DNA of 64,000 nt from Spirogloea muscicola. Lineage: Eukaryota > Streptophyta > Zygnematophyceae > Spirogloeales > Spirogloeaceae. Position numbers and translations under genes: made by a program. The DNA lies in the NCBI GenBank assembly GCA_009602725.1, contig WELB01000032.1, forward strand, positions 480,171 through 544,170, read 5' to 3'. Of this stretch, positions 11,843 to 22,664 are shown piece after piece (position 1 is the stretch's first letter; every line of letters begins with the position of its first letter). The notes below the pieces were generated by a model. The model ran no database searches. It was given only the letters and a program-made list of their open reading frames with translations, and was not told where the DNA came from.

Positions 11843-13336
11843 GTCTGACATGGTATTTGGAGCTATTAGGTTGACGGAGTTGAGATGGCACAAGTATCGT
11901 CTTGTGGGTTTATGGGGCTATATCCACTGTGCGTGGATGTCATGTCCACAAATATTCACGCGCCTCTGTTTGGTTGTTATAGACCCATTTGCAGATGCAA
12001 GTTGAGGGTTGGAGCTGAGTGTTTCCTCCTTTCTCCTGAGACATTTCTATAAGGATTACTTGATCAATCTGCAATGAATGCAGCATGTGTACGTATGCAC
12101 AGCTTATATAAGGAGGTCTCAGAAATATGAGCCAAATGATATTGCTCCAAGTAGCATATGGCTTACTGATCTGGCATGATGTCCTTGGAGCCAAGCTCTA
12201 GCTACTTGAAGTAGTCGAGTCGAGTCGATCCGGAACTGCACCAGAATGTATTATGGTTCAAGGTGGGACCTGTGATAATATGTGAGGGTAGACAGTTCTC
12301 TCTGTATACACGCAAAAGTGCCAGGGTCTGGGTATCTGATGCTCACCCTGGAGTGCTAGCAACTCCATGAAACATTGAATATCCAGGCATGTTTTCCCTC
12401 ACAGCTTTGACCACTCTGCCGTGGAGGCCGCCAAGGCAGCACTCGTGAGAGAGCTCGTCTACTTACCAGAATGACACGAGGCTTGGTTGCTTCGTTACAG
12501 GTGGAAGCCCCTGCGGAGGAGCTTGTGAATTGATGTTCCGGAAGAAAACGCAGGTGGCCACTCCAGTTGGAAGGAACACTGATGCCGAGTTTGGGTGGAG
12601 AACAAGCATTGTCAACTGGAGGACTGGAGCATAGTGTGCAACACTGAGCTGGCCATCACATGAATATGGGACACTCTGGTGTTCTTACACAGGGATAGAA
12701 GATAGAGAAGTTCCTTCGATGTGACCATTGGCTGGGAAGGGCCAGCCCATAAGCATAGACAACAACACTCAATGCGACTGGAAAGTCTAAATCATCAGGC
12801 AGAGAAAGTGACCACCAGGGCTGGCTGGTCAGCAGCTACAACTGGGGAAATCCAGCAGCCGAGGTGGTTAGATAATAGCCAGCCGGAGGAGTGGGCGGTA
12901 GCAGCTTTTCCAGAAGGCCGTCAGAATGGGGAGAAGCTCTTCCTCATGGGGCTCTGAAAGGCCAGTCCAAAGCAGTAGCCGTATCGAACTGGAGCGAAGA
13001 AAGCTCCCTTGTCTGGGACAAGCCGACCAGACCGGGGGAGGTGGAGATGTGAAACGGCGGACGGAACGGCGACGACGAGGGGAGCGCAGCGCCGTCGCGC
13101 CCCAACGGATTGGCGGAAGATGCCCCGCGGGAGGAGGGGGGGAGGGCCCCCCCCCGCCGGGCGCCGGGGCGGAGATCCTGTGGCCGCCAGCCGCCCGCGG
13201 GGCCCGCCGGGCGACCCCGCCGCCGCTGGTTCCCGGGCAGGCCCTGGCTACCAATGGCCGCACGGTCCCGCGACCGCCGCACGATACCCCCGCGGACGGC
13301 CGCGATGCGCCACCGCCGGCCCGCTGATGCGGCGGG
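11843..13336. other. Intergenic with weak repeat traces
   Basis: No gene is recognised. Short inverted repeats at 12726-12748 and 12950-12972 (GGCTG...GGCCAGCCC type) resemble the retroelement stem-loop. Positions 13040-13330 are very GC-rich and open in several frames without protein character. They may be part of the 5' region of the transketolase locus. Confidence 0.4.
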
Positions 13337-13337
13337 T

Positions 13338-13372
13338 GAGGGAGGGAGGGAGGGAGGGAGGGAGGGAGGGAG
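13338..13372 (+). repeat. (GGGA)n microsatellite
   Basis: About eight GGGA units run in tandem. Four or more G-triplets in a row make it a candidate G-quadruplex. The left flank (GATGCGGCGGGTGAGGGA) resembles, in reverse complement, the right flank of the CCCT tract at 57612-57640. Confidence 0.85.
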
Positions 13373-13500
13373 AAAGACGGCTACCTCCTCTGGGCGACGT
13401 TCTTCCGCGCTCTCGTCAGTCTGATCTGCACTGATCTTGCTGACTGGAGATGATCGAAAGCCCACTCGCAGGAGCCATAATCGGTAGTTTCATGTGTTAG

Positions 13501-13560
13501 CGGGCCTCTCGGCCCTTCCGGACCTTGCCCGTTCCCTTGGGCTGGCCTCCCACAGCCGTT
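13501..13560 (+). repeat. Retroelement 3'-tail fragment at transketolase 5' end
   Basis: The words CCTTCCGGACCTTGCCCGTT and GGGCTGGCCTCCCACAGCC match the family 3' tail (CTTCAGACCTTGTCCATT and GGGCTGGCCTCTCCCAGCC at 58491-58532). The piece lies only about 45 bases before the first transketolase-like residues, so codons read through it are probably not native protein. Confidence 0.55.
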
Positions 13561-13603
13561 GCTTTAGATTGGAAGGGCTGTTGCTCCGCGGTTTGCGTCA
13601 GCN

Positions 13604-16600
13604 CGGCCAAGGGCAGCGGCCTCGGCTCCTTCCATGGCCTCCGCCGCGCGTCCCCCGCGGCCGCCGCTAAGGCCCGCGCTGCCGGCCGCGCCAGGCCGGC
13701 CTGCGCCGCCAGGATCTCCAACACGGCGACCGTCGAGTCCAAGCCCAAGGCTGACACCAAGGTCACCGAGCTCGCTATCAACACCATCCGCTTCCTCGCC
13801 ATCGACGCCGTGGAGAAGGCCAAGTCCGGTCACCCGGGCCTGCCTATGGGCTGCGCGCCCATGGCGTACGTCCTGTTCGACGAGTTCATGCGATTCAACC
13901 CCAAGAACCCCTACTACTTCAACAGGGATCGCTTTGTTCTCTCTGCCGGCCACGGGTGCATGCTCCAGTACGCGCTGCTTCACATCTACGGCTACGATAG
14001 CGTCCAGGTAATGTCCTATTTGTACAACCTGCGCTGGCCATACTGAGCTTGGGCATACACTCCTTGAGGGTGAACTGGATGGAGGTCTTCTCTGGCGGGC
14101 TCTCTCCCTCGGTCTTATGATGCAACAAATGATGACGTACATCAATGTCGACCTATGTGTGCCAGGAAGAGGATCTGAAGCAGTTCCGGCAGTGGGGATC
14201 TCGGACTCCTGGCCACCCTGAGAACTTTGAGACGCCTGGTGTGGAGGTCACAACAGGTGAGGATACGCTGGATAATGACATCCCACACGTACCTACTCAG
14301 GTGGTTGACGCTTGTTCATACATAAGTCACAGTGACTATAGATGGATCTTTCAGGCAGGTCCATGGCAGACAGTGAAGGGCTCATTTCTCCTCCTCACAA
14401 GCTCACGGGAGATACCAATGGTCGGTGTGCAGGTCCTCTTGGCCAGGGCATTGCCAATGCCGTTGGACTTGCTTTGGCTGAGAAGCATCTTGCTGCCCGC
14501 TTCAACAAGCCTGATGCTGAGATTGTCGACCATTACACGTGCGCCTTTCGTGTGTAGCACTTTCGTGGATTTTGAAACCTTCTCTTTGTTTGACAATCGA
14601 GCTGGTGTAGGCAGCACCTGTGCGCAGGCGAAGGTGCACAAGAAATTGCATTTGGACCATCACCAGGTCTGCTGACGACTGTCAGGTTGCACGCGCAGGT
14701 ATTGCATTCTTGGAGACGGCTGCAACATGGAGGGCATATCCAATGAGGCAGCCTCGCTCGCCGGCCATTGGGGCCTTGGGAAGCTCATTGCCCTATATGA
14801 TGACAACCATATATCAATTGATGGCAACACAGACATTGCATTCACAGAGGACGTGCAGACTCGCTTCGACGCCCTTGGCTGGCACACCATCCACGTCAAG
14901 GATGGCAACAATGACCTGGACGCTCTCCGTGCAGCAATTGAGGAGGCCAAGAGTGTGACCGACAAGCCCTCCATGCTCAAGGTGGCTGATTGCTATGGAG
15001 GACGGATCCACTACGTGAAACATGCCTCATACCATACTAGGACCCTGAGCCTGACTGAGATTAAATGGGGAGCAATATCGTCAAGGCTGAGGATATGTGC
15101 TTGTGATCTATTATCAACATGCTTGCTGACTGGGCTGTATATACTTGCTCTGCAGATTACTACTACCATTGGCTATGGTTCCCCCAATAAGGCCAACTCC
15201 TATGCTGCTCACGGTGCTGCGCTTGGTGAGAAGGAGGTTGCTGCCACCCGTGAGAATTTGGGCTGGCCTTACGAGCCCTTCGTTGTGCCGGAGGAAGTCA
15301 AGAGGTACGACAGAGGTGCCAGGCAAGCTGGAGCAAGCCGAAGTTGCTGATTCTTGTGTTGGTATTTACTTCATCCTCAGCTCATTGCAGCTTTTGCATG
15401 TATGCAGCCACACCCTGCGCAAGCTGGAGGAGGGCCCTGCTCTTGAGAACGAGTGGAACTCAAAGTTTGCAGAGTACGAGAAGAAATACGCAGAAGAGGC
15501 TGCAGAATTCAAGCAGCTCATCAGCCTTGAGTTGCCTGCTGGGTGGGCTGATGCTCTTCCGGTGCGTGGTGCATACCTGCCTGGTCTTACTGTAGTCTTG
15601 AGCTCAAGGTGTGACTTGCTCAAAACTTATACATATCATTGTCTTGCTGAGATATTGGAAGCCCTAGGTTGGCAGCATCTAGTGTAAGCTCTGACACTTC
15701 TGTCCACCTTCTCCCTGCAGTCCTACACCCCAGACAGCGCTGGCGACTCCACTCGGAATCTGTCTCAGGTCATGCTTAACGCCCTCGTCAAGGTCTTACC
15801 CGGCCTCATTGGTGGGTCAGCCGATCTTGCATCCTCCAACATGACTCTGCTCAAAGCTTACGGCAACTTCCAGAAGGATACCCCGGCAGAGAGGAACCTA
15901 CGGTTCGGCGTGAGGGAGCACGCCATGGGAGCCATCTGCAATGGCATTCAGCAGCACCTGTCTGGACTTATCCCATATTGCGCCACTTTCTTCATCTTCA
16001 CGGACTACATGCGCAATGCAATTCGTATCAGTGCTCTTTCCGAGACTGGTGTTATCTATGTCATGACCCATGATTCAATTGGCCTTGGAGAGGACGGCCC
16101 AACTCATCAGGTAAGGCAGGCTGCCTAGTTGCTTAAGATAATCCGCTACCTTCATGGTAGTCTGACAGATGTATGGTAGTGGAGAAGTGGAGACATGGAC
16201 AGATTTTACTACCTTAAGTAAAATGGTGCAGATTTGAGATGTTTCTCATGATAGTGCAGGTATGGTTGCAGTTGTCACATCAAAGGTCTGTGGCACAAAG
16301 TAGGTCTGTGAAGACTGCCCTTTACATGCCTACTAAAACATTGTATCTGCGGTGTTGATGCAGCCCATTGAACACCTTGCATCATTCAGGGCCATGCCCA
16401 ACATTCTTATGATGAGGCCTGCTGATGGCAATGAGACTGCTGGCGCTTACAAAATTGCTGTGGAGAACCGCAAGCGGCCGTCTGTCCTTGCCCTGTCTCG
16501 CCAGAAGTTGCCGCAGCTCTCTGGCACATCCATAGATTCTGTGGCAAAGGGTGCTTACACCATCAGGTACTATAGGTTTCTTGGTGGTCTCTGTGGCTTG

Positions 16601-17118
16601 CCTTGTAAGTTGTTTAGTATTTGCATGGGAGGAAGTCCACGTACTTAATGTGGTACATGATCATGCAAGCAGGGCAAACCTGGCAAGTTGCGCTTGCTCA
16701 TCATATATAGTAGCAGAAGTTGCAATGCTTATGCTGTCTCCATTTTGTTCTCAGCGACAACTCGTCTGGAAAGCCGGACGTCATCTTCTTGTCCTCTGGG
16801 TCCGAGGTTGAGATTGCGGAGAAGGCCGCCAAGGTACTGCGTGAGGAGGGCAAGGGCGTGCGGGTGGTCTCTTTCCCATGCTTTGAGCTCTTTGAGGAGC
16901 AGTCAGAAGAGTACAAGGAGAGCGTCCTGCCCAAGGATGTGACGGCAAGGGTTGTGGTGGAGGCTGGCTCATCCTTCGGATGGCATAAATATGCCGGTAT
17001 AAATGGAGGATTCATCTGTATTGATAAGTTTGGCGCGTCTGCACCTGCTGACATCATCTACCGGGAGTATGGCTTTAGCACTGACAACATTGTCAAGGTA
17101 GCCAAGTCCTTGCTGTAG
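13604..17118 (+). CDS. TKL: Transketolase, plastid type
   Basis: This TPP-dependent enzyme moves two-carbon ketol units between sugar phosphates in the Calvin cycle and the pentose phosphate pathway. The first exon gives a basic, Ala-rich leader typical of a plastid transit peptide. Mature sequence then starts: [26 protein letters not shown] and [10 protein letters not shown]. Later exons carry [12 protein letters not shown] (about 14430), the TPP/metal motif G-D-G-C-N-M-E-G...D-D-N (14714-14808), G-S-A-D-L-A-S-S-N (about 15814), [11 protein letters not shown] (about 15904), [14 protein letters not shown] (about 16069), L-A-L-S-R-Q-K-L-P and G-A-S-A-P. The stop is at 17116-17118. There are about ten exons. 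The initiator is not found: an undetermined base at 13603 interrupts the transit-peptide region and the upstream sequence is repeat. The feature therefore starts just after that base. Confidence 0.97.
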
Positions 17119-18222
17119 ATTTCCTTGTCGTTGCTTCTTCTTTCACCTTACCCCCTCCTCGGCTTCCGCTCTCTCCTGTGCTATCCACACTTTGGCCCCT
17201 GCTCTTGATAGCACCATAGCGCAAGCACATAGCACTTGCTCCGTCGTATGCATGCCAGACTCATTTTTTGAGTGTTTGTAGAGCTATGGCCGGGTAATTT
17301 ATGTTGAGAACTATCTGATGAGGCTTTCCAGCAGTCACAGTAGTAGGTGAAGGCTTGCATGGCATACTAGATTGTGACATGTCATGTACTGGGTCTCTAG
17401 ACTAGAATGTTACACTGCTGATTGCTGATCAAGCAAGAAGATTGATTGGCATTGATAAGTTCCTCGAAAGGGCCAGTGGTGGAATCGTAGGTTGGTGGCT
17501 TGGATATTGTGACGGGCAAGACGTCGAGGGCAGACAGGATACCCTGTAGGGTGTGACACCCGTCCGGTTCCTGGTATTTTTGGTCATTGTTGCTTAAATC
17601 GTCTGCTCACCGCTATCTACTATTGTCGGTAAGTCCGATTCGTACAATATGAGTTTACAGCGATCTGAGTAAGTTCAGTCGGGTACACATGAAAGGACTG
17701 CTGGAAGGTCTGGTATTTGTAATCTGGGGGCAAAATGGGCAGCACCTGTTCATGTTGACCGCCCACCCCAAACCCTTCATCCTTAACCCAAAGCCATCCT
17801 GACTTTGGAAGTATCACACGTACTTCGACGAAGACATGCAAGGGACTTCTGGCATGTCACTCCCTGTCATAACAGATATCTGGCCACCTCCTGTCTCCGG
17901 TGGCAACAGCATCTGCATGCAGAGGATGTAGGACGAGTGAGTGACGGAAGTACGTTACATGTTGGAATGAAAGTACTGCTTGTGTTATTTTACAGGAAAG
18001 GGATGCAACAAGCTGGTGAGAAATAGGAGCGAGTTGCATACAGAGGTTGAGTTGGAGCCATTGCCTCAAGCGTCAACGACATCTTATTTCTACTTCTATC
18101 TTTCTATCTAAGACAGTCAAGGATGTCTTCAGCCCTCTCATTGAAGAGAAACGAGAATATATACTGATCAAAGTGGCCAAAAACAACAGCAAGCACACCT
18201 GACGACGTATACCGCCGACTGC
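17119..18222. other. Transketolase 3' flank, no gene seen
   Basis: Probably 3' UTR followed by intergenic sequence. A minus-strand frame at 17620-17841 (with L-P-K-S-G-W-L-W-V-K-D-E-G-F-G-V) looks slightly protein-like but has no recognisable relative and no clear splice partners, so I do not call it. Confidence 0.4.
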
Positions 18223-18545
18223 AAATTGACCCGCTCAGGAACCACGCGTCAACACATGAAGGTCGCTAACTGATGCCTGAATACCAGGTGGCAAAGCCCA
18301 AGCCCTTCTGCCGCCAACTAGAGCTCGCCCAGCTTTCTGGTGAAAAGCATGAGCCTGAGCACGCGGAGGAAATTCCCGCCAAAGGTGCCGGCCCCCCCCA
18401 GAAAGCTGGGCGAGCTCTAGTTGGTAGCAGAAGGGCTTCGTTATCTGCCATCTAGTATCCAGGCATCGGTTAGCGACCTTTATGTTTTGACCCGTGGTTT
18501 CTGAGCGGGTCAATCTACTGTAGATTATGTAGGTCTTAAGATGTG
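18223..18545. repeat. Large inverted repeat of two LINE 3' ends
   Basis: The arms at about 18228-18341 and 18399-18512 are reverse complements of each other over about 114 bases, roughly nine bases in ten by eye, with a spacer of about 57 bases. Each arm encodes the family terminus: S-D-L-H-V-L-T-R-G-S-stop on the minus strand (18235) and S-D-L-Y-V-L-T-R-G-F-stop on the plus strand (about 18464-18502). Sequence to the right (TGCCTTTGTACTTGGCC) matches the 3' flank at 25964 and, reversed, at 41410. Confidence 0.8.
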
Positions 18546-18835
18546 CGTGCCTTTGTACTTGGCCATTTGGCCTTCGTTTGTTTCAAATACACGAAATCTT
18601 TTTCCCCAAACCTAACAGGAAGGGCTCGCCCATTGAGGATAGGGGCTGGAAAAGCCAGCCCAGAAATGAAGGGACAAAGTACGAGAAGGGGGCCAGGGGA
18701 AGCGCTAAGTAAAACAAGCACAAGGAGGAACAAAGCAGCTACGTATTATTCAGTAACCCCTGCTAAGCAGCCTCAGGTCAGAGAAGCTAGGCTCCTGGAA
18801 GTTGGGTCCCCTGGCCAGAGCTAGAGGCCCCCCCC
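18546..18835 (-). repeat. LINE 3' end fragment, second sub-family
   Basis: Positions 18618-18830 are, in reverse complement, nearly the same as 59925-60115. They share GGGCTCGCCCATTGAGGATA, the stem GGCTGGAAAAGCCAGCC, and the coding end S-F-S-D-L-R-L-L-S-R-G-Y-stop (minus strand, stop at 18750). Confidence 0.75.
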
Positions 18836-18938
18836 CCCCAATTCTCAAACCCCCGCCAATACGCAAACCTGGGAGGGGTTTGCGTATAATTGCCAAAGCC
18901 CACAGGCTGCAACCTCGGCCCCCCCATCGTCCGCCTCC

Positions 18939-21082
18939 ATGGCGCCGCCGCCCGCAGGAGGCGGCGGCGGCGACGGCGGCGAAGGTGGCGGCGCTCGAAG
19001 CGCACAGTGGCGACTGCGCACGCCGGAGGAGGATGCTGCTGCGCGTGCGGCGGCAGCAGCTGCGGCGGCTGCTGGCGGAGCCCCAGCGGTCGTCAAGGCG
19101 GTGAGCCCCGCTGAGACTACACATATGGCCGCCTTGTTCGTCCCCTGGAGCATATGTCGTGAGCTCAGCTCTATGGAAGCCAATTCCAAACGTTTGGGGA
19201 GATGAATCCGTCGCAGACGACTGCCGCTCATCTCCTGCTGCCGCGGCTGCGCAGCTGACGACGCAGCAGCAGAGGGCATCCATACACCGGGCTGCCGACG
19301 AGAAGCGCTTGCGGCGGCGCGCTGGGCTGGCTGGGCGCCGGCGCCGGCTGCGCATCTCGCAGACTGCCACCAATGCCCTCGCCGCCGCCGCCGCCGTTGA
19401 TGCCAGTCCAAGCGGCGCCGTCCCACCTCTCGTCACCACCGCCAATTCTCGTGAGCACCGTGGCCACCAAGGCCGCTACTTGCCCGTGCTCACAGTCATC
19501 ATGGTGCCTCCTCATCGAGCTGCTGCGCGAGCGCTGGTCCCTGCAGGTCCGGCGGTGCCCTCTGTCGCGCTTGGTCCAGGGGCCCATCCGAAGCTCACGC
19601 CAAGCCCTCCCATGCTCAGCCTGGTCGAGGCGTCCACGCCCACCCAGCTAGATGGCCTTGCCGCGGCGGCGCTGGCACCGGCAGTGACAATGAGCCTGGG
19701 CCGCGCCGGTTTCGAGCGCACCGCAGCGCTTGTTGATGACTTGATGCGCCTGGAGCAGCACCTGCCGCCAGAGCAACAGCACAAGTGAGCATTGCCGGGG
19801 TCAAGACCGCTGCCCTGTGTTCCCCCCTTCCCATGACGCAGAAAGCCTCAAGGTGGCTTGGTGGGTCATTGATGCTTCAGTTGAGACTTTGACGTTTCAG
19901 CTTTAGCTTTGAAGGCTCAAGCCTGACTGGCCTCCAATTCCGTCCAAGCTCGCCCGCAGCTCCCAGGAAGTCTGGGCGTGGCTGCGGCAAGACCACGGCA
20001 TGACCTGCAGCAGGCATTACGTGAAGCGCCGCATGCGCCAGTGGCGGCAGCAGCAACAGCGGAAGCGCCACAGGACCGCAGCCAGCATGTCCTCCCGGGG
20101 ACTCACCGGCGCCTCGAGCTCCTCCTCTGTGTCCTCCTACGAGGAGCTTGGAGCCGAGGACGAGAACCTGCCAGAGCACAACAAGTCCAATGGCGATGCT
20201 GGTGGCAGCGAGCGGCCGTGGATGACCTCCAGTGCGTCGTGGACCTGCCGCCTCTGCGGGGTCAAGGGTCACGCCCCGGGCATGGAATGCCCCTTGTTTC
20301 GCTTCTCTGTCGCCCAGGAGCTCCTGGCAGTCCGCCGAGTAGAGTCAGCGGTGGGATTGGCAGCTGCAGGCGCAGCGGGGGCCGTGTATCACCCAGATGG
20401 TCATCCAACAGGCCCATGCCAGACATCACTGCAGACCATCGGCCAGGAGTGGCGAGTGCAAGCAGTCGAACGGCAGCCGCCAGCTGCCGCCAGAGGGACA
20501 GCAGAGGAAGGCATTCCTGTTGGCCTCGGCGACGGCGACGGCGGCGGCGGGCTCCGGAAGCAGTTCCTTTGCGGCCATGCCAGCTGTCGGCGGACCGGCA
20601 GCTGGGAGTCCTTGCGGCAACACATGCAGCGGCGGCACAATTCTACATTTGCGCTGCCGACAACCGAGCCCTGCAGGCGGGCTGCAAGCAGGAGCTTGAG
20701 GACTGCCAGCGATGCTCTTCCCGCTGCTTGCGATGAAGACTGGACGGCAGCTCTGACAGAGGAGCAGGTGGTGAGGGCTCCCACCACATCACATTTCACC
20801 TTCTGCCCCATGTTAAGTATGGATTGTGGTCTGATTTTGGCTGGTGGATTGACGTAGCGAGCTGACTGGTCGGCTGCTGTGCAGGACGTCCGCGTCGCAA
20901 TACAGCAGCTGGCAGAGGACCGCTGCGCCGTGGCCGCCGAGCCACGGCTGCAGGGGCTGCTGTCGCCGCTCGCGCTCCGCTGTATTGGTAGGCGCCAATG
21001 GCCCCTCGAGTCTTGTACCAGCTGCAGGCTCCCAGCATATTTGGCTCATCCGTTTGTCGTCCTCTCATCGGCAACTTATTGA
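18939..21082 (+). CDS. Unrecognised zinc-finger protein
   Basis: ATG 18939 opens a GC-rich exon ending at a GTGAGC donor at 19101. Exon 2, from about 19250, runs to about 19786. It contains a basic helix (A-D-E-K-R-L-R-R-R-A-G-L-A-G-R-R-R-R-L-R) and ends at a GTGAGC donor. Exon 3 begins near 19920 and contains V-W-A-W-L-R-Q-D-H-G-M-T-C-S-R-H-Y-V-K-R. This resembles a DNA-binding Clr5-type helix, but that is weak. Next comes a zinc knuckle, C-R-L-C-G-V-K-G-H-A-P-G-M-E-C-P-L-F (CX2CX4HX5C, TAF1-knuckle-like), at about 20250-20300. A C2H2-like finger, C-X4-C-X11-H-X4-H, lies at about 20568-20640. A last exon (20884-21082) adds a short tail. A nucleic-acid-binding role is inference. Exon 1-2 phase is uncertain. 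Confidence 0.5.
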
Positions 21083-21812
21083 GTGCACGCATTGTATGAC
21101 TCAGAACTTCTGTAGCCAACATCCACAATCTTCATTCACCAGCTAGCTGGTAGGAGCTGCCTTGAAGTATGCACTGCAGGGTAGGTACAAGGCTTCCGCA
21201 GCTTCTGAGTTGCCGATGGTAGTGGCTGCAGGCATTGCAGTGGAGGCCTTTGCTATGGACCGGCTGCGAGCAACAAAGGCCTGATGCGGTGGTCACATAG
21301 TTGGCGGCCTCAATGCCTTTCCAAGTTGTCCTACAATACTGGAAGTGCACCGGGATTGGGATGTACTAGCTTGCTTCAAGTGCTAGCTGCATCACTGGAG
21401 CAGGTGTTAATGAAACTCAACGTCCAGCTTCGCGTTTATGCTAGAGCCTTGTAGGCTGAAGTGTTCTCAGGGTGATTTTCTGATCTAAGCTGCTCTTGGT
21501 GTTCAGGCCATTGCGGCATATTGAGGATTGAGCACAAGGGCGAGCTAAGAACGGCGCTCAGTTTGGTGCACGCAGCTTGGGATTGCCATTTCATTGCAAT
21601 CGTTGGAGGCTGCAGTGGCACGTGGTGAAGTGGTGGCAACAGTGGACAGGCAACTTGCAGGCTAGGTCACTCGCCCTGATAAGTAGATGCACAAAGAATT
21701 GAAGAGGAAGCAACCTGCTACTTGAAAGATCTAGTGTACAGAACAGGAGCCATGGGGCGGCCGCCTATGCAGCTGCATTACTGCTTCCTCATGTAAGTAG
21801 CGGGGGGGGCCC
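21083..21812. other. Intergenic, nothing recognised
   Basis: No long frame, repeat or RNA gene stands out between the zinc-finger gene and the minus-strand frame that follows. Confidence 0.4.
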
Positions 21813-22664
21813 TTAGCCCCCTGCTGCGACGGACAGTGGTGGTAGCGTGAAAACATCTGTTCCGCTGCCACTGACGGCACCTGCCTTCTTTGTGAGGGTA
21901 ATGGCCACAGTGCCAGGGTCGCCCCTTGCTGGGCTGCAGTCCAAGCTTGCCTTGCATGCTGCTGTGGAGGGTACCGTGGTGGACTCCACCGATGCCAGCG
22001 CAAGGCCAAATCCCAGCTGGATGGGGCCGTCGCTGATCGCTAGTTGTACCACGTTTGCGGCCGAGGGTGAAGGGCCAAGACTCTGGCCAATGCTGTCACT
22101 GGTAGCAGCTTGACACGAGTCCGGGTAAGATGGCTCCAGTTGACAGCTGCATCCACCACTGTGTCCTGGATTCCGCGCACTCCAGCGGGGTTGGGCCTGC
22201 CGAGCATCCAGCATGTCGGCTCCGCAGCTTCCGGCTATCAGCTCAGCCTCGGAGTGCACAACAGGTGGCTCCTGTATTTCGAAGCCCTTTATCAAGGCTG
22301 TGCTGCCAGAGGTATCCAGAGGTATGTGGGGGAACAGGACCCTGGCAGTTGGCTGACTGCAAATGTGTGCAGTGTGGCTGGACAAGTCCTGCGGCAACTC
22401 CTCGCGCTGAACAACTTGCGCTCTAATCGGCGAGCCACTCCTTGGCTGCTGCAATGTGGAGCTGGCCCTCTTCCTCCTGCACAAAGATAGAGGCAAAAGA
22501 GCAAGATGCTCCTCATGCAGTGCCACTAGTTGCTTAAGTGTAGTGCTACTTGAGACATCGCAAACGAAGATGACACTTGCGCAACATGCAGCCATGATGG
22601 ACATCGTGCGGACATTTGCAGGCCACTGTGAGCTAGTCAAAAGGGAGGCTGGCTCCAGTCTCAC
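21813..22664 (-). CDS. Open frame of unknown function, possibly not a gene
   Basis: An uninterrupted minus-strand frame of about 280 codons reads through S-V-I-F-V-C-D-V-S-S-S-T-T-L-K-Q-L. That is slightly reminiscent of the central strand of small GTPases, but no P-loop, NKxD or SAK motif is present. The frame starts at a non-ATG codon; the first ATG is about 20 codons in. It begins directly at the stop of the DUF1442 gene and could be its 3' UTR or another exon set. The low-complexity C-terminal half argues against a conserved protein. Confidence 0.25.
   Translation of the reverse strand: MRLEPASLLTSSQWPANVRTMSIMAACCASVIFVCDVSSSTTLKQLVALHEEHLALLPLSLCRRKRASSTLQQPRSGSPIRAQVVQREELPQDLSSHTAHICSQPTARVLFPHIPLDTSGSTALIKGFEIQEPPVVHSEAELIAGSCGADMLDARQAQPRWSARNPGHSGGCSCQLEPSYPDSCQAATSDSIGQSLGPSPSAANVVQLAISDGPIQLGFGLALASVESTTVPSTAACKASLDCSPARGDPGTVAITLTKKAGAVSGSGTDVFTLPPLSVAAGG

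Noticed and set aside
17620-17841. Minus-strand frame with L-P-K-S-G-W-L-W-V-K-D-E-G-F-G-V
   Set aside because: Isolated, with no splice partners or recognised relatives.
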